Positions 37,204 to 47,810 of a stretch of 64,000 nucleotides of DNA are shown one piece after another. Source of the DNA: Corynebacterium tuberculostearicum (lineage in GTDB: Bacteria > Actinomycetota > Actinomycetes > Mycobacteriales > Mycobacteriaceae); NCBI RefSeq assembly GCF_030506365.1, contig NZ_CP073092.1, positions 682,001 to 746,000 of the forward strand. Direction: 5' to 3'. The notes beneath the pieces were generated by a model. That model had not been told where the DNA came from, made no database searches, and saw nothing but the letters and a program-made list of their open reading frames with translations. The translations under genes and the position numbers were made by a program. Every line of letters starts with the position of its first letter. The stretch's first letter is position 1.

Positions 37204-37959
37204 ATGGCACCGAAGCACCACGGCGATAATGACGGCCTTGCAGACCAGCTCCAGCCCTTGATAGATGATGATGCATTCCTCACCGAGCTTTCGAAGGGAA
37301 CTAACCCTTCCGACGGCCAGGATGACCTGGCGGAGCTGCTGCTGGAGTTAAAGGGGGACGTCGATAAGCAGATGCCTCCAGCCCCGCTGGTAGAAGGCGC
37401 CGAAGCTGAGCCTGAGGTCATCGACCTAGGCCAGGCCCGCAAGCGCCGCCGCGGCGGCCCGTTCGTACATGGGCTCATCGGTGCGGCGGCCGCAACGCTA
37501 GTCATCGCTGGAGCCGGTGGAGCCATGCTGCACGCCGGAACCTTTGATAAGGGCGATAAGACCCGCAACGTAGAGCTGGCCGGCACGCTGGAAGAGATGG
37601 AATCTCGCGCGGCCGAAGGTGATATTGAAGGCGCTCGCGAACTGATGAAGGACGCCCGCGCCAAGCTGGATGAGGCCGAAGGCAAAGAAGAAAAGGCCAT
37701 CGCCGCCAACCGTGAGGCCGATCAAAAACGCTCTGCGCACCCGAAGCCCACCCCGCACACCGTGACGGAGACTGCCACCGAAACCGTGGCGGAAGAAGCT
37801 TCGCAACCGGAGCAACAGCCGGAGCAGGTCACCGTGACCGAAACTCAATACGCCACCGAAACCGTGGTGGTCACGGAACAAGTGCAGCCAAACCCGCAGC
37901 CCAACCCCAACGTTGAGGATGAGCCGACGACCACCATCGAGTTGGGCCAGCAGCAGTAG
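37204..37959 (+). CDS. rsdA: Anti-sigma-D factor RsdA
   Basis: 251 residues. The N-terminal cytoplasmic part (LQPLIDDDAFLTELSKGTNP) is the RsdA sigma-binding region. One membrane segment lies at about 83-105 (GLIGAAAATLVIAGAGGAML). Outside are a coiled coil (EEMESRAAEGDIEGARELM) and a Thr/Glu/Pro-rich tail with repeated TVTET-type segments. It holds SigD inactive until regulated proteolysis. 65 bases after sigD, same operon. Confidence 0.9.
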   Translation: MAPKHHGDNDGLADQLQPLIDDDAFLTELSKGTNPSDGQDDLAELLLELKGDVDKQMPPAPLVEGAEAEPEVIDLGQARKRRRGGPFVHGLIGAAAATLVIAGAGGAMLHAGTFDKGDKTRNVELAGTLEEMESRAAEGDIEGARELMKDARAKLDEAEGKEEKAIAANREADQKRSAHPKPTPHTVTETATETVAEEASQPEQQPEQVTVTETQYATETVVVTEQVQPNPQPNPNVEDEPTTTIELGQQQ

Positions 37960-37962
37960 AGG

Positions 37963-38316
37963 CTAGCGGCCCTCTAGGCCATCCAAGTAACCCAAGGCGT
38001 AGTCCCAAGGCACGTAGCGGGAGGGATCCGGCTCAGCGCCCGGCTCATGTACCGGCGCTAGCTCGCCTTCAAGGGTGGCGCGCATATTGGCGGCCATAAT
38101 GTCCCACTCGTAGAAGTGGTTTTCCTGGCAATCCTCGCACAGGAAGAAGATGCCATCGATGCCGCGTGGGCCGAGGATGGACGCGAATTTCTGCACCAGC
38201 GCGAGGTCGTGGATGATGGCGATCCGGTCGTCGTCGGTAAGCGGCATGACCTGCTCGTCTTCCTCTAGGAAGGAGGCGGGGTCATTCGGATCATCGGCGA
38301 AAGGATCGCGGGGCAT
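37963..38316 (-). CDS. DUF5319 family protein
   Basis: 117 residues from ATG 38316 (MPRDPFADDPNDPASFLEED); the frame is open to 38406, so a longer form is possible. It corresponds to mycobacterial Rv3412 beside sigD-rsdA and guaB. It has a CEDCQENHFYEWD motif with two Cys and a His that may bind a metal. Function unknown. Its stop is 3 bases from the convergent rsdA stop. Confidence 0.85.
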   Translation of the reverse strand: MPRDPFADDPNDPASFLEEDEQVMPLTDDDRIAIIHDLALVQKFASILGPRGIDGIFFLCEDCQENHFYEWDIMAANMRATLEGELAPVHEPGAEPDPSRYVPWDYALGYLDGLEGR

Positions 38317-38441
38317 ATTGGCGAAGAAGTTCACGCCTGCGAGCCTATTGAACTTACCCTCCCGAGGCAATTTACCCCCTGCCCAAATGGTGTCGTCGGC
38401 CGGCAACGCACTACAGTTGGGTTAGCCGCTAAACCTGTTAA

Positions 38442-39974
<1,533 letters not shown>

Positions 39975-39981
39975 GAATATC

Positions 39982-41145
39982 ATGCGTGAATACGCCGAAA
40001 TTGGCATCGGCCGCGAGGCCCGCCGTACCTTCGATCTAGAGCAACTATCCATCGTGCCGCAGCGTCGTACCCGTTCCTCCAAGGACGTGGACACCACCTG
40101 GCACATCGACGCCTATACCTTCGACATTCCCTTCGTGTCCCACCCCACCGATGCGCTCGCCACCCCCGAGTTCATCATCGAGATGGGCAAGCAGGGCGGC
40201 CTAGGCGTCATTAATGCCGAGGGCCTGTGGGGCCGCCACAAGGACCTCGAGGGCGCCCTAGCCCGCATTTACTCGCAGCCGGGCGATAACTCCATCATCC
40301 AGGAGCTGCACGCCGCCCCGCTTGACGACGCCCTCCTTGCCGAGCGCATCTCCCAAGTCCGCGACTCCGGAGTTACCGTTGCTGTGCGCGTATCCCCCCA
40401 AAATGCTCGCGAGATGGCCCCGAAGGTCATCGCGGCCGGTGCCGAGTTGCTGTTTATCCAGGGCACCCTGGTCTCGGCCGAGCACGTGGCCACCGGCGGC
40501 GAGCCGCTGAACCTCAAGGAGTTCATCGGCTCCCTTGACGTTCCCGTCATTGCCGGCGGAGTTACCGACTACACCACCGCGCTACACCTGATGCGCACCG
40601 GCGCGGCCGGCGTCATCGTAGGCGCGGGCGTGACCACCAACGCCGAGACCGTGGGCATCGACTCGGCCATGGGCACCGCGATTGCCGACGCCGCCGCAGC
40701 CCGCCGCGACTACCTCGACGAGACCGGCGGCCGCTATGTACACATCATCGCCGATACCGAGTTTGAAAACTCCGGCAATATTGCCAAGGCTTTCGCCTGC
40801 GGCGCTGACGGCGTTGCTCTCGGTCCACTGCTTGCCCAGGCCCGCGAGGCCGGCGGCAAGGGCTGGTACTGGCCCGCCACGGCCGGCCACCCGCGTTTCC
40901 CACGCGGCTTCGTCCAGTTCTCCGGGGCCGATACCGACTTGGACGTCGATTTCCTCACCACCGGTACCCCGGCCGAGGCCACAGAAGAATCGGCCGCCCC
41001 GTCGCTGGAAACCGTGCTGCACGGTCCCTCCAGTGAGCCCTTCGGCCGCACCAACCTGGTCGGCGCGCTGCGCCGTTCCATGGCCAAGTGCGGCTACACC
41101 GACCTGAAGTCCTTCCAGAAGGTCGAACTCGCCGTCCGCTACTAA
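39982..41145 (+). CDS. guaB3: GuaB3 family IMP dehydrogenase-related protein
   Basis: 387 residues, the actinobacterial GuaB3 length, without CBS domains. TIM-barrel similarity to GuaB (KQGGLGVINAEGLWGRH; GAAGVIVGAGVTTNAETVGI), but the catalytic Cys loop reads GAGVTTN, with no Cys. GuaB3 proteins form a separate clade, and IMPDH activity is not expected from this loop. Operon with guaB. Terminator at 41164. Confidence 0.93.
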   Translation: MREYAEIGIGREARRTFDLEQLSIVPQRRTRSSKDVDTTWHIDAYTFDIPFVSHPTDALATPEFIIEMGKQGGLGVINAEGLWGRHKDLEGALARIYSQPGDNSIIQELHAAPLDDALLAERISQVRDSGVTVAVRVSPQNAREMAPKVIAAGAELLFIQGTLVSAEHVATGGEPLNLKEFIGSLDVPVIAGGVTDYTTALHLMRTGAAGVIVGAGVTTNAETVGIDSAMGTAIADAAAARRDYLDETGGRYVHIIADTEFENSGNIAKAFACGADGVALGPLLAQAREAGGKGWYWPATAGHPRFPRGFVQFSGADTDLDVDFLTTGTPAEATEESAAPSLETVLHGPSSEPFGRTNLVGALRRSMAKCGYTDLKSFQKVELAVRY

Positions 41146-41163
41146 TCCGCGCGAGAGTCCCCG

Positions 41164-41200
41164 ACGCGGCTGTGCCTTCTTGGCGCAGCCGCGTTTCTTT
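41164..41200 (+). terminator. guaB-guaB3 terminator
   Basis: ACGCGGCTGTGCC (41164-41176) pairs with GGCGCAGCCGCGT (41182-41194), then TTCTTTG. Confidence 0.87.
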
Positions 41201-41257
41201 GTCTCAGGGCTTCCTTCGCCGCCGAACAGATACCAGTTGGCGAGGTAGGAGAGTGGT

Positions 41258-41629
41258 TTAGGAAACCAATTGCCAGCCGCCCTCACGCCTCCACGTAGTC
41301 TTGCCCGTCATCGGCCGCCATTGCCCTGCATTGTGGACCGGGCACACGCGTACTCCCGACGGATTGAGCTCTACAACCTTTTCTTCACCGCTCGCGCGTA
41401 GAACTACCGAATTATGCGCTACTTCTGGATGCCCCACGCGCTCTGCCTGCTGCGTGCCGCACAATGGAACCCACTCATCCCACTTGCCCCCAAAGACTTC
41501 CGCGGCCGGAAGTGTTACCTGTTGCGGGCCTTGTTCATCCAGCGCAGACGCCACCTCGGCCGTAGTTGGGGTGGCGTCACAACCGCACAACAACAGGCTC
41601 GCGGCGAGCACAATAGCCAAGCGCTTCAT
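41258..41629 (-). CDS. Small lipoprotein of unknown function
   Basis: 123 residues. Lipoprotein signal MKRLAIVLAASLLLCGCDAT with lipobox LLCGC. The mature part has Cys in PLCGTQQ and VCPVHNAG, probably a disulfide. No family recognised. Convergent to guaB3, divergent from guaA. Confidence 0.8.
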   Translation of the reverse strand: MKRLAIVLAASLLLCGCDATPTTAEVASALDEQGPQQVTLPAAEVFGGKWDEWVPLCGTQQAERVGHPEVAHNSVVLRASGEEKVVELNPSGVRVCPVHNAGQWRPMTGKTTWRREGGWQLVS

Positions 41630-41649
41630 AAGCTATCAGTTTAGTGGGT

Positions 41650-41655
41650 TAGACT
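41650..41655 (+). promoter_or_regulatory. guaA -10 element, leaderless start
   Basis: TAGACT lies 7 bases before the guaA GTG at 41663 and no Shine-Dalgarno is visible, so the transcript likely starts at the start codon. No convincing -35. Confidence 0.4.
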
Positions 41656-41662
41656 ATGGGGC

Positions 41663-43237
41663 GTGACTAAGCCAAATACTACCCCGCGCCCCGTCCTCGT
41701 TGTGGACTTTGGCGCTCAGTACGCGCAGCTTATTGCCCGCCGCGTGCGCGAGGCCAAGATTTACTCCGAGGTTGTCCCTCACTCCGCGTCTGTGGAGGAA
41801 ATCAAAGCTAAAGACCCCGCCGCGCTTATTCTGACGGGCGGTCCGTCCTCTGTCTATGCTGACGGCGCCCCGGCTCTGAAGCCGGAGCTGCTTGAGCTCG
41901 GCATTCCAGTCTTCGGCATCTGCTACGGCTTCCAGGCCATGAACCATGCACTTGGTGGCACCGTGTCGTCCACTGGTGAGCGTGAGTACGGCCGTACCGA
42001 TATGAATGTCAAGGGCGGCGTACTTCACGAAGGCCTGGAGGCTACCCACAAGGTGTGGATGTCTCACGGCGATGCCGTATCCGCCGCTCCTGAAGGCTTT
42101 GAGGTTACGGCCACGTCGGCCGGTGCTCCGGTTGCAGCGATGGAGTGCCTAGACAAGAAGATGGCCGGCGTGCAGTACCACCCTGAGGTACAGCACTCGC
42201 CGCACGGCCAGGAGGTGCTTACCCGCTTCCTTACTGAGGTTGCTGGCCTAGAGCAGAACTGGACGGCCGATAATATTGCCGAGCAGCTCATCGCGGATGT
42301 CCGCGCGCAGGTGGGCGAGGAAGGCCGCGCTATTTGTGGTCTGTCCGGCGGTGTAGATTCCGCTGTGGCGGCCGCACTGGTGCAGCGCGCCATTGGCGAT
42401 CGCCTCACCTGTGTCTTTGTTGACCACGGCTTGCTGCGTGCCGGCGAGCGCGAGCAGGTAGAAAAGGACTTCGTTGCCTCCACTGGAGCGAAGCTGGTGA
42501 CCGCAGATGAGCGCGCCGCCTTCCTGGAAAAGCTGGCGGGAGTTAGCGACCCAGAAGCCAAGCGCAAGGCCATCGGCGCGGAGTTTATCCGTTCCTTTGA
42601 GCGCGCGGTTGCAGGCGTGCTTGACGACGCCCCTGCAGGCTCCACCGTCGACTACCTCGTCCAGGGCACCTTGTACCCGGACGTGGTTGAGTCTGGCGGC
42701 GGCGATGGCACGGCGAATATTAAGTCTCACCACAATGTCGGCGGTTTGCCAGATGACGTGGAGTTCAAGCTGGTCGAGCCGCTGCGCCTGCTGTTTAAAG
42801 ACGAGGTTCGCGCCGTCGGCCGCGAGCTGGGCTTGCCAGAAGAGATCGTTAGCCGCCAGCCATTCCCTGGCCCAGGCTTGGGTATCCGCATTATCGGTGA
42901 AGTAACCGAAGAGCGCTTGGAGACGCTGCGCGAGGCAGACCTCATTGCCCGCACCGAGCTGACCAATGCCGGCCTAGATGACCAGATTTGGCAGTGCCCG
43001 GTAGTACTGCTGGCCGATGTCCGCTCCGTTGGCGTGCAGGGCGACGGCCGCACCTATGGCCACCCGATTGTGCTGCGCCCGGTGTCCTCGGAGGACGCCA
43101 TGACCGCAGACTGGACTCGCTTGCCTTATGAGGTGCTGGAGAAGATTTCTACCCGCATCACCAACGAGGTGAAGGACGTCAACCGCGTGGTCTTGGACTG
43201 CACCTCCAAGCCACCAGGAACCATCGAGTGGGAGTAA
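41663..43237 (+). CDS. guaA: GMP synthase (glutamine-hydrolysing)
   Basis: 524 residues. N-terminal class I glutaminase with catalytic Cys in [12 protein letters not shown] and His/Glu in [14 protein letters not shown] pyrophosphatase P-loop [15 protein letters not shown], and C-terminal dimerisation domain ending [12 protein letters not shown]. Converts XMP to GMP, directly downstream of GuaB in the pathway. GTG start. Confidence 0.97.
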   Translation: MTKPNTTPRPVLVVDFGAQYAQLIARRVREAKIYSEVVPHSASVEEIKAKDPAALILTGGPSSVYADGAPALKPELLELGIPVFGICYGFQAMNHALGGTVSSTGEREYGRTDMNVKGGVLHEGLEATHKVWMSHGDAVSAAPEGFEVTATSAGAPVAAMECLDKKMAGVQYHPEVQHSPHGQEVLTRFLTEVAGLEQNWTADNIAEQLIADVRAQVGEEGRAICGLSGGVDSAVAAALVQRAIGDRLTCVFVDHGLLRAGEREQVEKDFVASTGAKLVTADERAAFLEKLAGVSDPEAKRKAIGAEFIRSFERAVAGVLDDAPAGSTVDYLVQGTLYPDVVESGGGDGTANIKSHHNVGGLPDDVEFKLVEPLRLLFKDEVRAVGRELGLPEEIVSRQPFPGPGLGIRIIGEVTEERLETLREADLIARTELTNAGLDDQIWQCPVVLLADVRSVGVQGDGRTYGHPIVLRPVSSEDAMTADWTRLPYEVLEKISTRITNEVKDVNRVVLDCTSKPPGTIEWE

Positions 43238-43251
43238 AACGGCATGCGTAG

Positions 43252-43282
43252 AAGGCGCTCAGTCTAGTGCTGAGCGCCTTTT
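43252..43282 (+). terminator. guaA terminator
   Basis: AAGGCGCTCAG (43252-43262) pairs with CTGAGCGCCTT (43270-43280), followed by TT; the opposite-strand HNH gene ends just beyond. Confidence 0.87.
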
Positions 43283-43304
43283 CGCTCGTTTTAGCGGGCG
43301 GCAC

Positions 43305-44342
43305 TTACTCGCGCGGGGTAAACGGTGGCCGCCACACAACGCGTCCGCCCACCCGCTCGAGGCGGCCGCGCCGAGGTGGGGCGTTGGGGTCATCGTCGTT
43401 GACGCCATTATGGTAGGCGCAGCACATGACCAAGTTTTTCATATTCGTCTCCCCGCCATTGCTCCACGCTTTAAGGTGATGGACTTGGGAGAGGTCGGCC
43501 GGCTGATTGCAGCCCGGCCAGGCACAGCGCGGATTTTCTGCAGCGGCCATAATGCGCTGCTTGTCATTGGCCACGCGCGCCGTGCGGTAGAGATTGACCG
43601 GCCCTTCCTCGGGGTGCACGAGAGTGACGTAGCCGGTTTCTTTCTCGCCAGAAAAGCCGACGTCGTTGAGCACGCGGCGCAGATATTCGGTGCCGGTGAT
43701 GGTGGCGCCATTGGTCAGATCGAGCTCGATATCATCACCATGGCCGTCGCGGATGCGGATGAATTTGTCTAACGGCACGATGGCATTGGTCACCACTTCT
43801 GCCCGCGCGGCCGCAGCTTGGTCAAAGAAAATCTTTTCTACTGCCTCGAGCGATTGCTTTCCAGTCGCGGCCAGCGCGGCGTTAAGATCCGCGATGAAAC
43901 TAGAGGTTCCGGTGATGGCAAGCGTCCAGAAGTCATTGGGGCGTCGGTAAGTGCGCACGCCTGGAGCTACGGTGTTGTCCTTCATTTCGCGCAGGCGCCG
44001 GCGGGCGTGGTTAAGGATGTGGCTCATCGAGCCGGCCATCGCGCAGCATTCTGCGCGCAGCTGCCAGGCCTGCTTTTTGCTGGGCGCGCGGTTAACAATG
44101 CGTTCTAGGGCAGCAAGGGTGGCGATGGAGTGGGTGTTGCGGCGGGCGTCGGCAATAGCGCGGCGCTGCAGGCGCGCAAATTTGGTGCGGCCGAAGTAGC
44201 TTTCGCACAAAAGAAGCAGATCGGCGGCGATGGCATCGGGCGCGCCGCGGTCCATAAGCTCGGACCCGGACATGCTTTGGCACCCGGCGATGATGTCCAT
44301 GCCAGGGCCCAAGGCGGTGAGGTAGGTCTCGAGTGCGTTCAT
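43305..44342 (-). CDS. HNH endonuclease-motif protein, paralogue A
   Basis: 345 residues from ATG 44342 (MNALETYLTALGPGMD); an upstream extension exists but would cover the promoter. A helical N-terminal region (about 230 residues, DUF222-like) is followed by a zinc-supported HNH domain: CAWPGCNQP, QVHHLKAWSNGG, then CCAYHNGVNDDD. The C-terminus is NAPPRRGRLERVGGRVVWRP. A second gene at 59884-60864 has the same build and the same C-terminal signature. Family members are multicopy in actinobacteria, with poorly known function. Two perfect DnaA-box sequences lie just upstream. Confidence 0.85.
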   Translation of the reverse strand: MNALETYLTALGPGMDIIAGCQSMSGSELMDRGAPDAIAADLLLLCESYFGRTKFARLQRRAIADARRNTHSIATLAALERIVNRAPSKKQAWQLRAECCAMAGSMSHILNHARRRLREMKDNTVAPGVRTYRRPNDFWTLAITGTSSFIADLNAALAATGKQSLEAVEKIFFDQAAAARAEVVTNAIVPLDKFIRIRDGHGDDIELDLTNGATITGTEYLRRVLNDVGFSGEKETGYVTLVHPEEGPVNLYRTARVANDKQRIMAAAENPRCAWPGCNQPADLSQVHHLKAWSNGGETNMKNLVMCCAYHNGVNDDDPNAPPRRGRLERVGGRVVWRPPFTPRE

Positions 44343-44406
44343 GCCTGCAACGCTACGGCGCGCACCTACACCAGCGCACGGCCGGCGCAACCGCTACGGC
44401 CGATTC

Positions 44407-44458
44407 TGTGGATAACCCGGCCCGCATACCCGCCGTGGGCCGAAAAAGCTGTGGATAA
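44407..44458 (-). repeat. Two DnaA-box sequences upstream of HNH paralogue A
   Basis: TGTGGATAA at 44407-44415 and 44450-44458, i.e. TTATCCACA read in the direction of the gene, 43 bases apart, the nearer one 65 bases before the ATG. Both match the DnaA consensus exactly and extend to GTTATCCACAG. Confidence 0.8.
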
Positions 44459-44479
44459 CCTCGAAAAGTGTCGTATAGA

Positions 44480-44899
44480 TTAGGCAAACGCGAGCCGGCG
44501 CGTGCCATCCACGTGGGGGAAGACGAAAAAGCTCAGCCCAAAGACCACGAGCCACACCAGCCCGGCGCCCCACGCGGGCAGGGCCACGATGGGTGCGAGC
44601 ATCACCATAAGCCACAGAATCATCAGTGGCACGAGCTGTGCGATGGTAGGAACTAGAGCGACATTGCGCTTGTTGGCATAGGAACGCATCGCGCGGCGGT
44701 AGGGGTGGGCAAAGACGAGGACGAAGGCCGCCACGAGGCATACGAGCGCCCCAACCAGTGCGGCAAAGATATGCGCGCGGCTTGCCAAGAGTGCCACGGC
44801 CGCACCGATGAGGATGGACGAGCCCAAGCGCACCCATGGCGGAGTAGGGATGGGAGTGGTGTGCTCGCGCATGGCGCCGTAGGCAGCGTTGAAGTTCAT
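44480..44899 (-). CDS. Four-helix membrane protein of unknown function
   Basis: 139 residues with four membrane segments in two pairs (about 27-40, 42-65, 85-105, 110-128; for example LVCLVAAFVLVFAHPYRRAM). No family recognised. Divergent from imuA' with a 64-base gap. Confidence 0.75.
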   Translation of the reverse strand: MNFNAAYGAMREHTTPIPTPPWVRLGSSILIGAAVALLASRAHIFAALVGALVCLVAAFVLVFAHPYRRAMRSYANKRNVALVPTIAQLVPLMILWLMVMLAPIVALPAWGAGLVWLVVFGLSFFVFPHVDGTRRLAFA

Positions 44900-44916
44900 G
44901 CCGCTAAGGCTACCAT

Positions 44917-44959
44917 TCGAACATATACTTGCATGTGTCCGGGTGAGGGTTCATACTAT
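44917..44959 (+). promoter_or_regulatory. imuA' promoter with a degenerate LexA site
   Basis: TACTAT (44954-44959) as -10 lies 4 bases before the GTG at 44964, pointing to a leaderless mRNA. TCGAACATATACTTGC (44917-44932) has a perfect LexA left half (TCGAAC) but a poor right half. SOS control is expected for this gene family. Confidence 0.4.
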
Positions 44960-44963
44960 TCGG

Positions 44964-45626
44964 GTGAGTCAAACGAGCGTTCGCCTAGAAAAAGCGGTGG
45001 CCGGCCTGAGCCGGTCGGACCGTGTGGCGATGCTGCGTACCCGCATGCGCGCTATGGAGCGTGGCCCGGAAGAAGAGCTGGTAGATACGCTCCCTGGCCT
45101 GGCCCGCTTGCTTCCCGCAGGTGGGTTGGCACGCCGGCAGGTGGTGCACTGTGCGAATTGTCCGGCGCTGGTGGTGGAGCTTATCTGCCACCTCACCGCC
45201 CGTGGCGGACATGTAGGCGTGGTGGGGTGGCCGGATTTGCTACTCGCACAAGTGGCCGAGGAGGGCGTTATCGAACGCGTGGTAACCGTGCCGGATCCGG
45301 GCCTGGAATCCTGGATGGTGGCAGGAGTATTGGCGGAAGGGCTAGACCTTGTTGTCCACCATGGGTCGCCCGGCGAGGTGAGCCCTACCAAGGCGCGGCC
45401 GGTGCTGGCAAAGGTGCGCGGCGGGCGCGCGGCCGTGCTTACGGTGGGCACGCGCCTGCCGGGCACGGCGGTGGGGATAGGGGCGCGGGTGAGTGCTTAC
45501 CGGGGCGTCGGCAAGGGCAGTGGGCGCATTCGCGGCGTGGACATGGACGTGGAGGTGACCTCGAAGCAGGGTGCCTCGCGCGGGGTGCTTACGGTGGGTG
45601 AGCGCCGCCGGTTGGAGGCCGTATGA
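44964..45626 (+). CDS. imuA': ImuA'-like mutasome protein
   Basis: 220 residues from GTG 44964 (SQTSVRLEKAVAGLSRSDRV); a longer open frame to 44889 is rejected. A RecA-like fold without a clear Walker A (LLPAGGLARRQVVHCANCP), as in mycobacterial ImuA' (Rv3395c). It overlaps imuB by one codon. ImuA' and ImuB deliver DnaE2 to lesions for error-prone synthesis. dnaE2 is 4.3 kb downstream. Confidence 0.82.
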   Translation: MSQTSVRLEKAVAGLSRSDRVAMLRTRMRAMERGPEEELVDTLPGLARLLPAGGLARRQVVHCANCPALVVELICHLTARGGHVGVVGWPDLLLAQVAEEGVIERVVTVPDPGLESWMVAGVLAEGLDLVVHHGSPGEVSPTKARPVLAKVRGGRAAVLTVGTRLPGTAVGIGARVSAYRGVGKGSGRIRGVDMDVEVTSKQGASRGVLTVGERRRLEAV

Positions 45627-47146
45627 GGGTAGCGGCCGTGTGGTTTCCGGATTGGCCCATCCAGGCCGCCGGCGGGCAGGGGCCGATGGTTATTGCGCGC
45701 AACCACGCGGTGGCGGTGTGCGATAGGGAGGCGCGCCGGGCGGGCGTGCGGCGGGGGATGCGCCTGCGCCAGGCCCAAGCGCTGTGCCCGGAGGCCGCAG
45801 TGGTGGAGGCCAATCCGGACCGGGATGGCGCGGCGTTTGCGGAGGTCGCGGCCGGCTTAGATGCGGTGGCGTCCTCGGTGGAGGTGCTGCGCCCGGGCCT
45901 GGCGATTGTGGATGCGGGCGCGGCGCTGCGCTACCACGGGCAAAAAGCACTAGAGATGCTTGTCGACGCCTCTTCGTACGCCGGCTTCGACTCCACCCTC
46001 GGCGTGGCCGATGAGATTGCCACGGCCGTCATCGCGGCTCGGCACCGCGGCGTGGGAGCGGTGGTGCCAGAGGGCGGCTCGCGAGAGTTTTTGGCCACCC
46101 AGCCCATAGGCGTGCTGGCAGCCGATGAGGCTTTGGGCTTTGAGGCTGGGTTTATCGCACAGCTGGATAAGCTGGGCGTGCGGCGCCTGGGCGATTTAGC
46201 CGCGCTGCCGTTTAAGCAGGTAGCTACCCGGTTTGGTGAGCCGGGCCGGCGCGCGCACGAGCTGGCCCAGGCCCGTGCGGATAGGCGCGTGGCCCCAGAG
46301 CTGGCGCGCCCGGATCTGGCGGTGGAGATGGAAGAGCGCATCGAGCGCGTGGACGCGGCCGCCTTCGCAGCTCGCCAGTTAGCGGCCCGGCTGCATGCCC
46401 GCTTGGAGGAGGCCGGCAAGGTATGCCTGCGGCTGCGCGTGGTGGCGGAGTTTGGCACCGGTGAGGAGCTGGCGCGGGTATGGCGCACACAGGAAGCGCT
46501 GACGGAGCAGGCCACCGCGGACCGTGTGCGCTGGCAGCTCGATGGTTGGCTCACGCGCGCTACTGGTGAGGGTGCGGCTATTCGCCGCCTAGCGCTGGAG
46601 CCGGTGGAGGTTGCCGCCCCGTCCGCCACCGGCCTGTGGGGTGGGGAAGGCTCGCAGGAGCAGGTCAAGCGCGTGATCGCCCGCGTGCAATCACAGCTGG
46701 GGGTGGATCGTGTGCTGCAGCCGCGGGCGGTGGGCGGCCGCGGGGTAGCCGAGCGCATCGAGTACGTGCCCTATGGTGAGCAGCGCGACGCCCCGCTGGA
46801 CGGCGAGTGGCCCGGCCGCATTCCCGCGCCCCTGCCCGCGCGGTTGGGCGGTGGGCCGAACCACCCGGCCGCGCGCATTCGGCTTGTCGACGCCGCCGAG
46901 CGCCCCGTCTTCGTTACCGCCGAAGCCCTCCTGTCCGGGGTGCCGGTGGCCTTGAGCTGGGGTGCGCGTCGTTTCCGCGTGCTGGGCTGGGCCGGTCCCT
47001 GGCCGGTGGATACGCAGTGGTGGACCGATACCCCACAGCACGTAGCGCGCTTACAGGTGGTGGGCCAAGCCGACCACGAAGAGCATCAGCGGGCCTGGCT
47101 GTTGGTATGGTCCGGCGGCCGCTGGCGGGTTGAGGCGACCTATTAA
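45623..47146 (+). CDS. imuB: ImuB, Y-family polymerase-like mutasome scaffold
   Basis: 507 residues. N-terminus MRVAAVWFPDWPIQ, palm/fingers region (GVRRGMRLRQAQALCPEA), LRPGLAIVDAGAAL and the little-finger region. The acidic catalytic DE pair of active Y-family polymerases is not seen (IVDAGAAL), as in all ImuB proteins. GLWGG near residue 335 is a likely beta-clamp contact. It acts as an adaptor linking the clamp, ImuA' and DnaE2. ATG overlaps the imuA' stop. Confidence 0.9.
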   Translation: MRVAAVWFPDWPIQAAGGQGPMVIARNHAVAVCDREARRAGVRRGMRLRQAQALCPEAAVVEANPDRDGAAFAEVAAGLDAVASSVEVLRPGLAIVDAGAALRYHGQKALEMLVDASSYAGFDSTLGVADEIATAVIAARHRGVGAVVPEGGSREFLATQPIGVLAADEALGFEAGFIAQLDKLGVRRLGDLAALPFKQVATRFGEPGRRAHELAQARADRRVAPELARPDLAVEMEERIERVDAAAFAARQLAARLHARLEEAGKVCLRLRVVAEFGTGEELARVWRTQEALTEQATADRVRWQLDGWLTRATGEGAAIRRLALEPVEVAAPSATGLWGGEGSQEQVKRVIARVQSQLGVDRVLQPRAVGGRGVAERIEYVPYGEQRDAPLDGEWPGRIPAPLPARLGGGPNHPAARIRLVDAAERPVFVTAEALLSGVPVALSWGARRFRVLGWAGPWPVDTQWWTDTPQHVARLQVVGQADHEEHQRAWLLVWSGGRWRVEATY

Positions 47147-47700
47147 TCGCGAATATCGACCACGAGGCGGGTGGGGTTATCGAGCACCTGCACGGAATAA
47201 GGCTTGCGAGAGGTCATGCCGATGACAAATTGGCAGCGGCCCTCGTAGGTGCCGCCGTTGACCACTTGGGTGACAATTCCCTCCGTGGGGGCATCCACCA
47301 CGCCGATGCGGGGGTCTTCCTTGCCGGCCTCGAAGGGATAGACCACGCCGTCGATATTGACATTGAGCGCGGTCTCGCCGGAGTAATCAATGGTCTTGCC
47401 GGAGCCCTGCTGCGTGGGCGTGTCGGCATAGTCCACGAACCAGCCGGGAGTGCCGCCGCCGTCGAGTTCAAAGACGACGCGCTCAAAACCCTCGTGCCGG
47501 CCGATGCGCACGTCGGTTACCGTGAGCTCGGAGGGGGCCTGCGGCCGGAGGGTCTTCATCTCCATATTGGCCTGGCCGAGCGGATTGAGCCGAGAGTTAT
47601 CCGCGGAGGCGGCCATGGTGGTGCGGTCCGTCTCGTGGGCGGCGCAGCCGCTGAGAAAAGCAGCGACGAGAAGCGTTGCGGCGAGACGGACTTTCAGCAT
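47143..47700 (-). CDS. Lipoprotein with AMIN-like domain
   Basis: 185 residues. Lipoprotein signal with lipobox LSGC at residues ~16-19, then an AMIN-like beta domain (VTDVRIGRHEGFERVVFELD; KPYSVQVLDNPTRLVVDIRD). It probably sits on the outer face of the membrane and may bind envelope polymers. Its stop overlaps the imuB stop on the other strand. Confidence 0.85.
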   Translation of the reverse strand: MLKVRLAATLLVAAFLSGCAAHETDRTTMAASADNSRLNPLGQANMEMKTLRPQAPSELTVTDVRIGRHEGFERVVFELDGGGTPGWFVDYADTPTQQGSGKTIDYSGETALNVNIDGVVYPFEAGKEDPRIGVVDAPTEGIVTQVVNGGTYEGRCQFVIGMTSRKPYSVQVLDNPTRLVVDIRD

Positions 47701-47810
47701 GTCCCCTAGGTTATATTTTCGGCCGTGAACTGTATAGCTGAGGGGGTACTTCGTGGCCGAATTGTTGCCAAGGGTGTGAGCTGAAAAGCAGAAAGGTTAG
47801 GCTTAGGCAT

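Noticed and set aside
44936..44959. PafBC/RecA-ND-type promoter for imuA'
   Set aside because: An 8-base spacer and TACTAT fit, but the TTGTCRGTG element matches at only about 5 of 9 positions.
47794..47808. DtxR iron box upstream of the sucrase/ferredoxin-like gene
   Set aside because: Only about 12 of 19 positions of the DtxR consensus match, all in the left half and centre; the tract also overlaps the ribosome-binding region.
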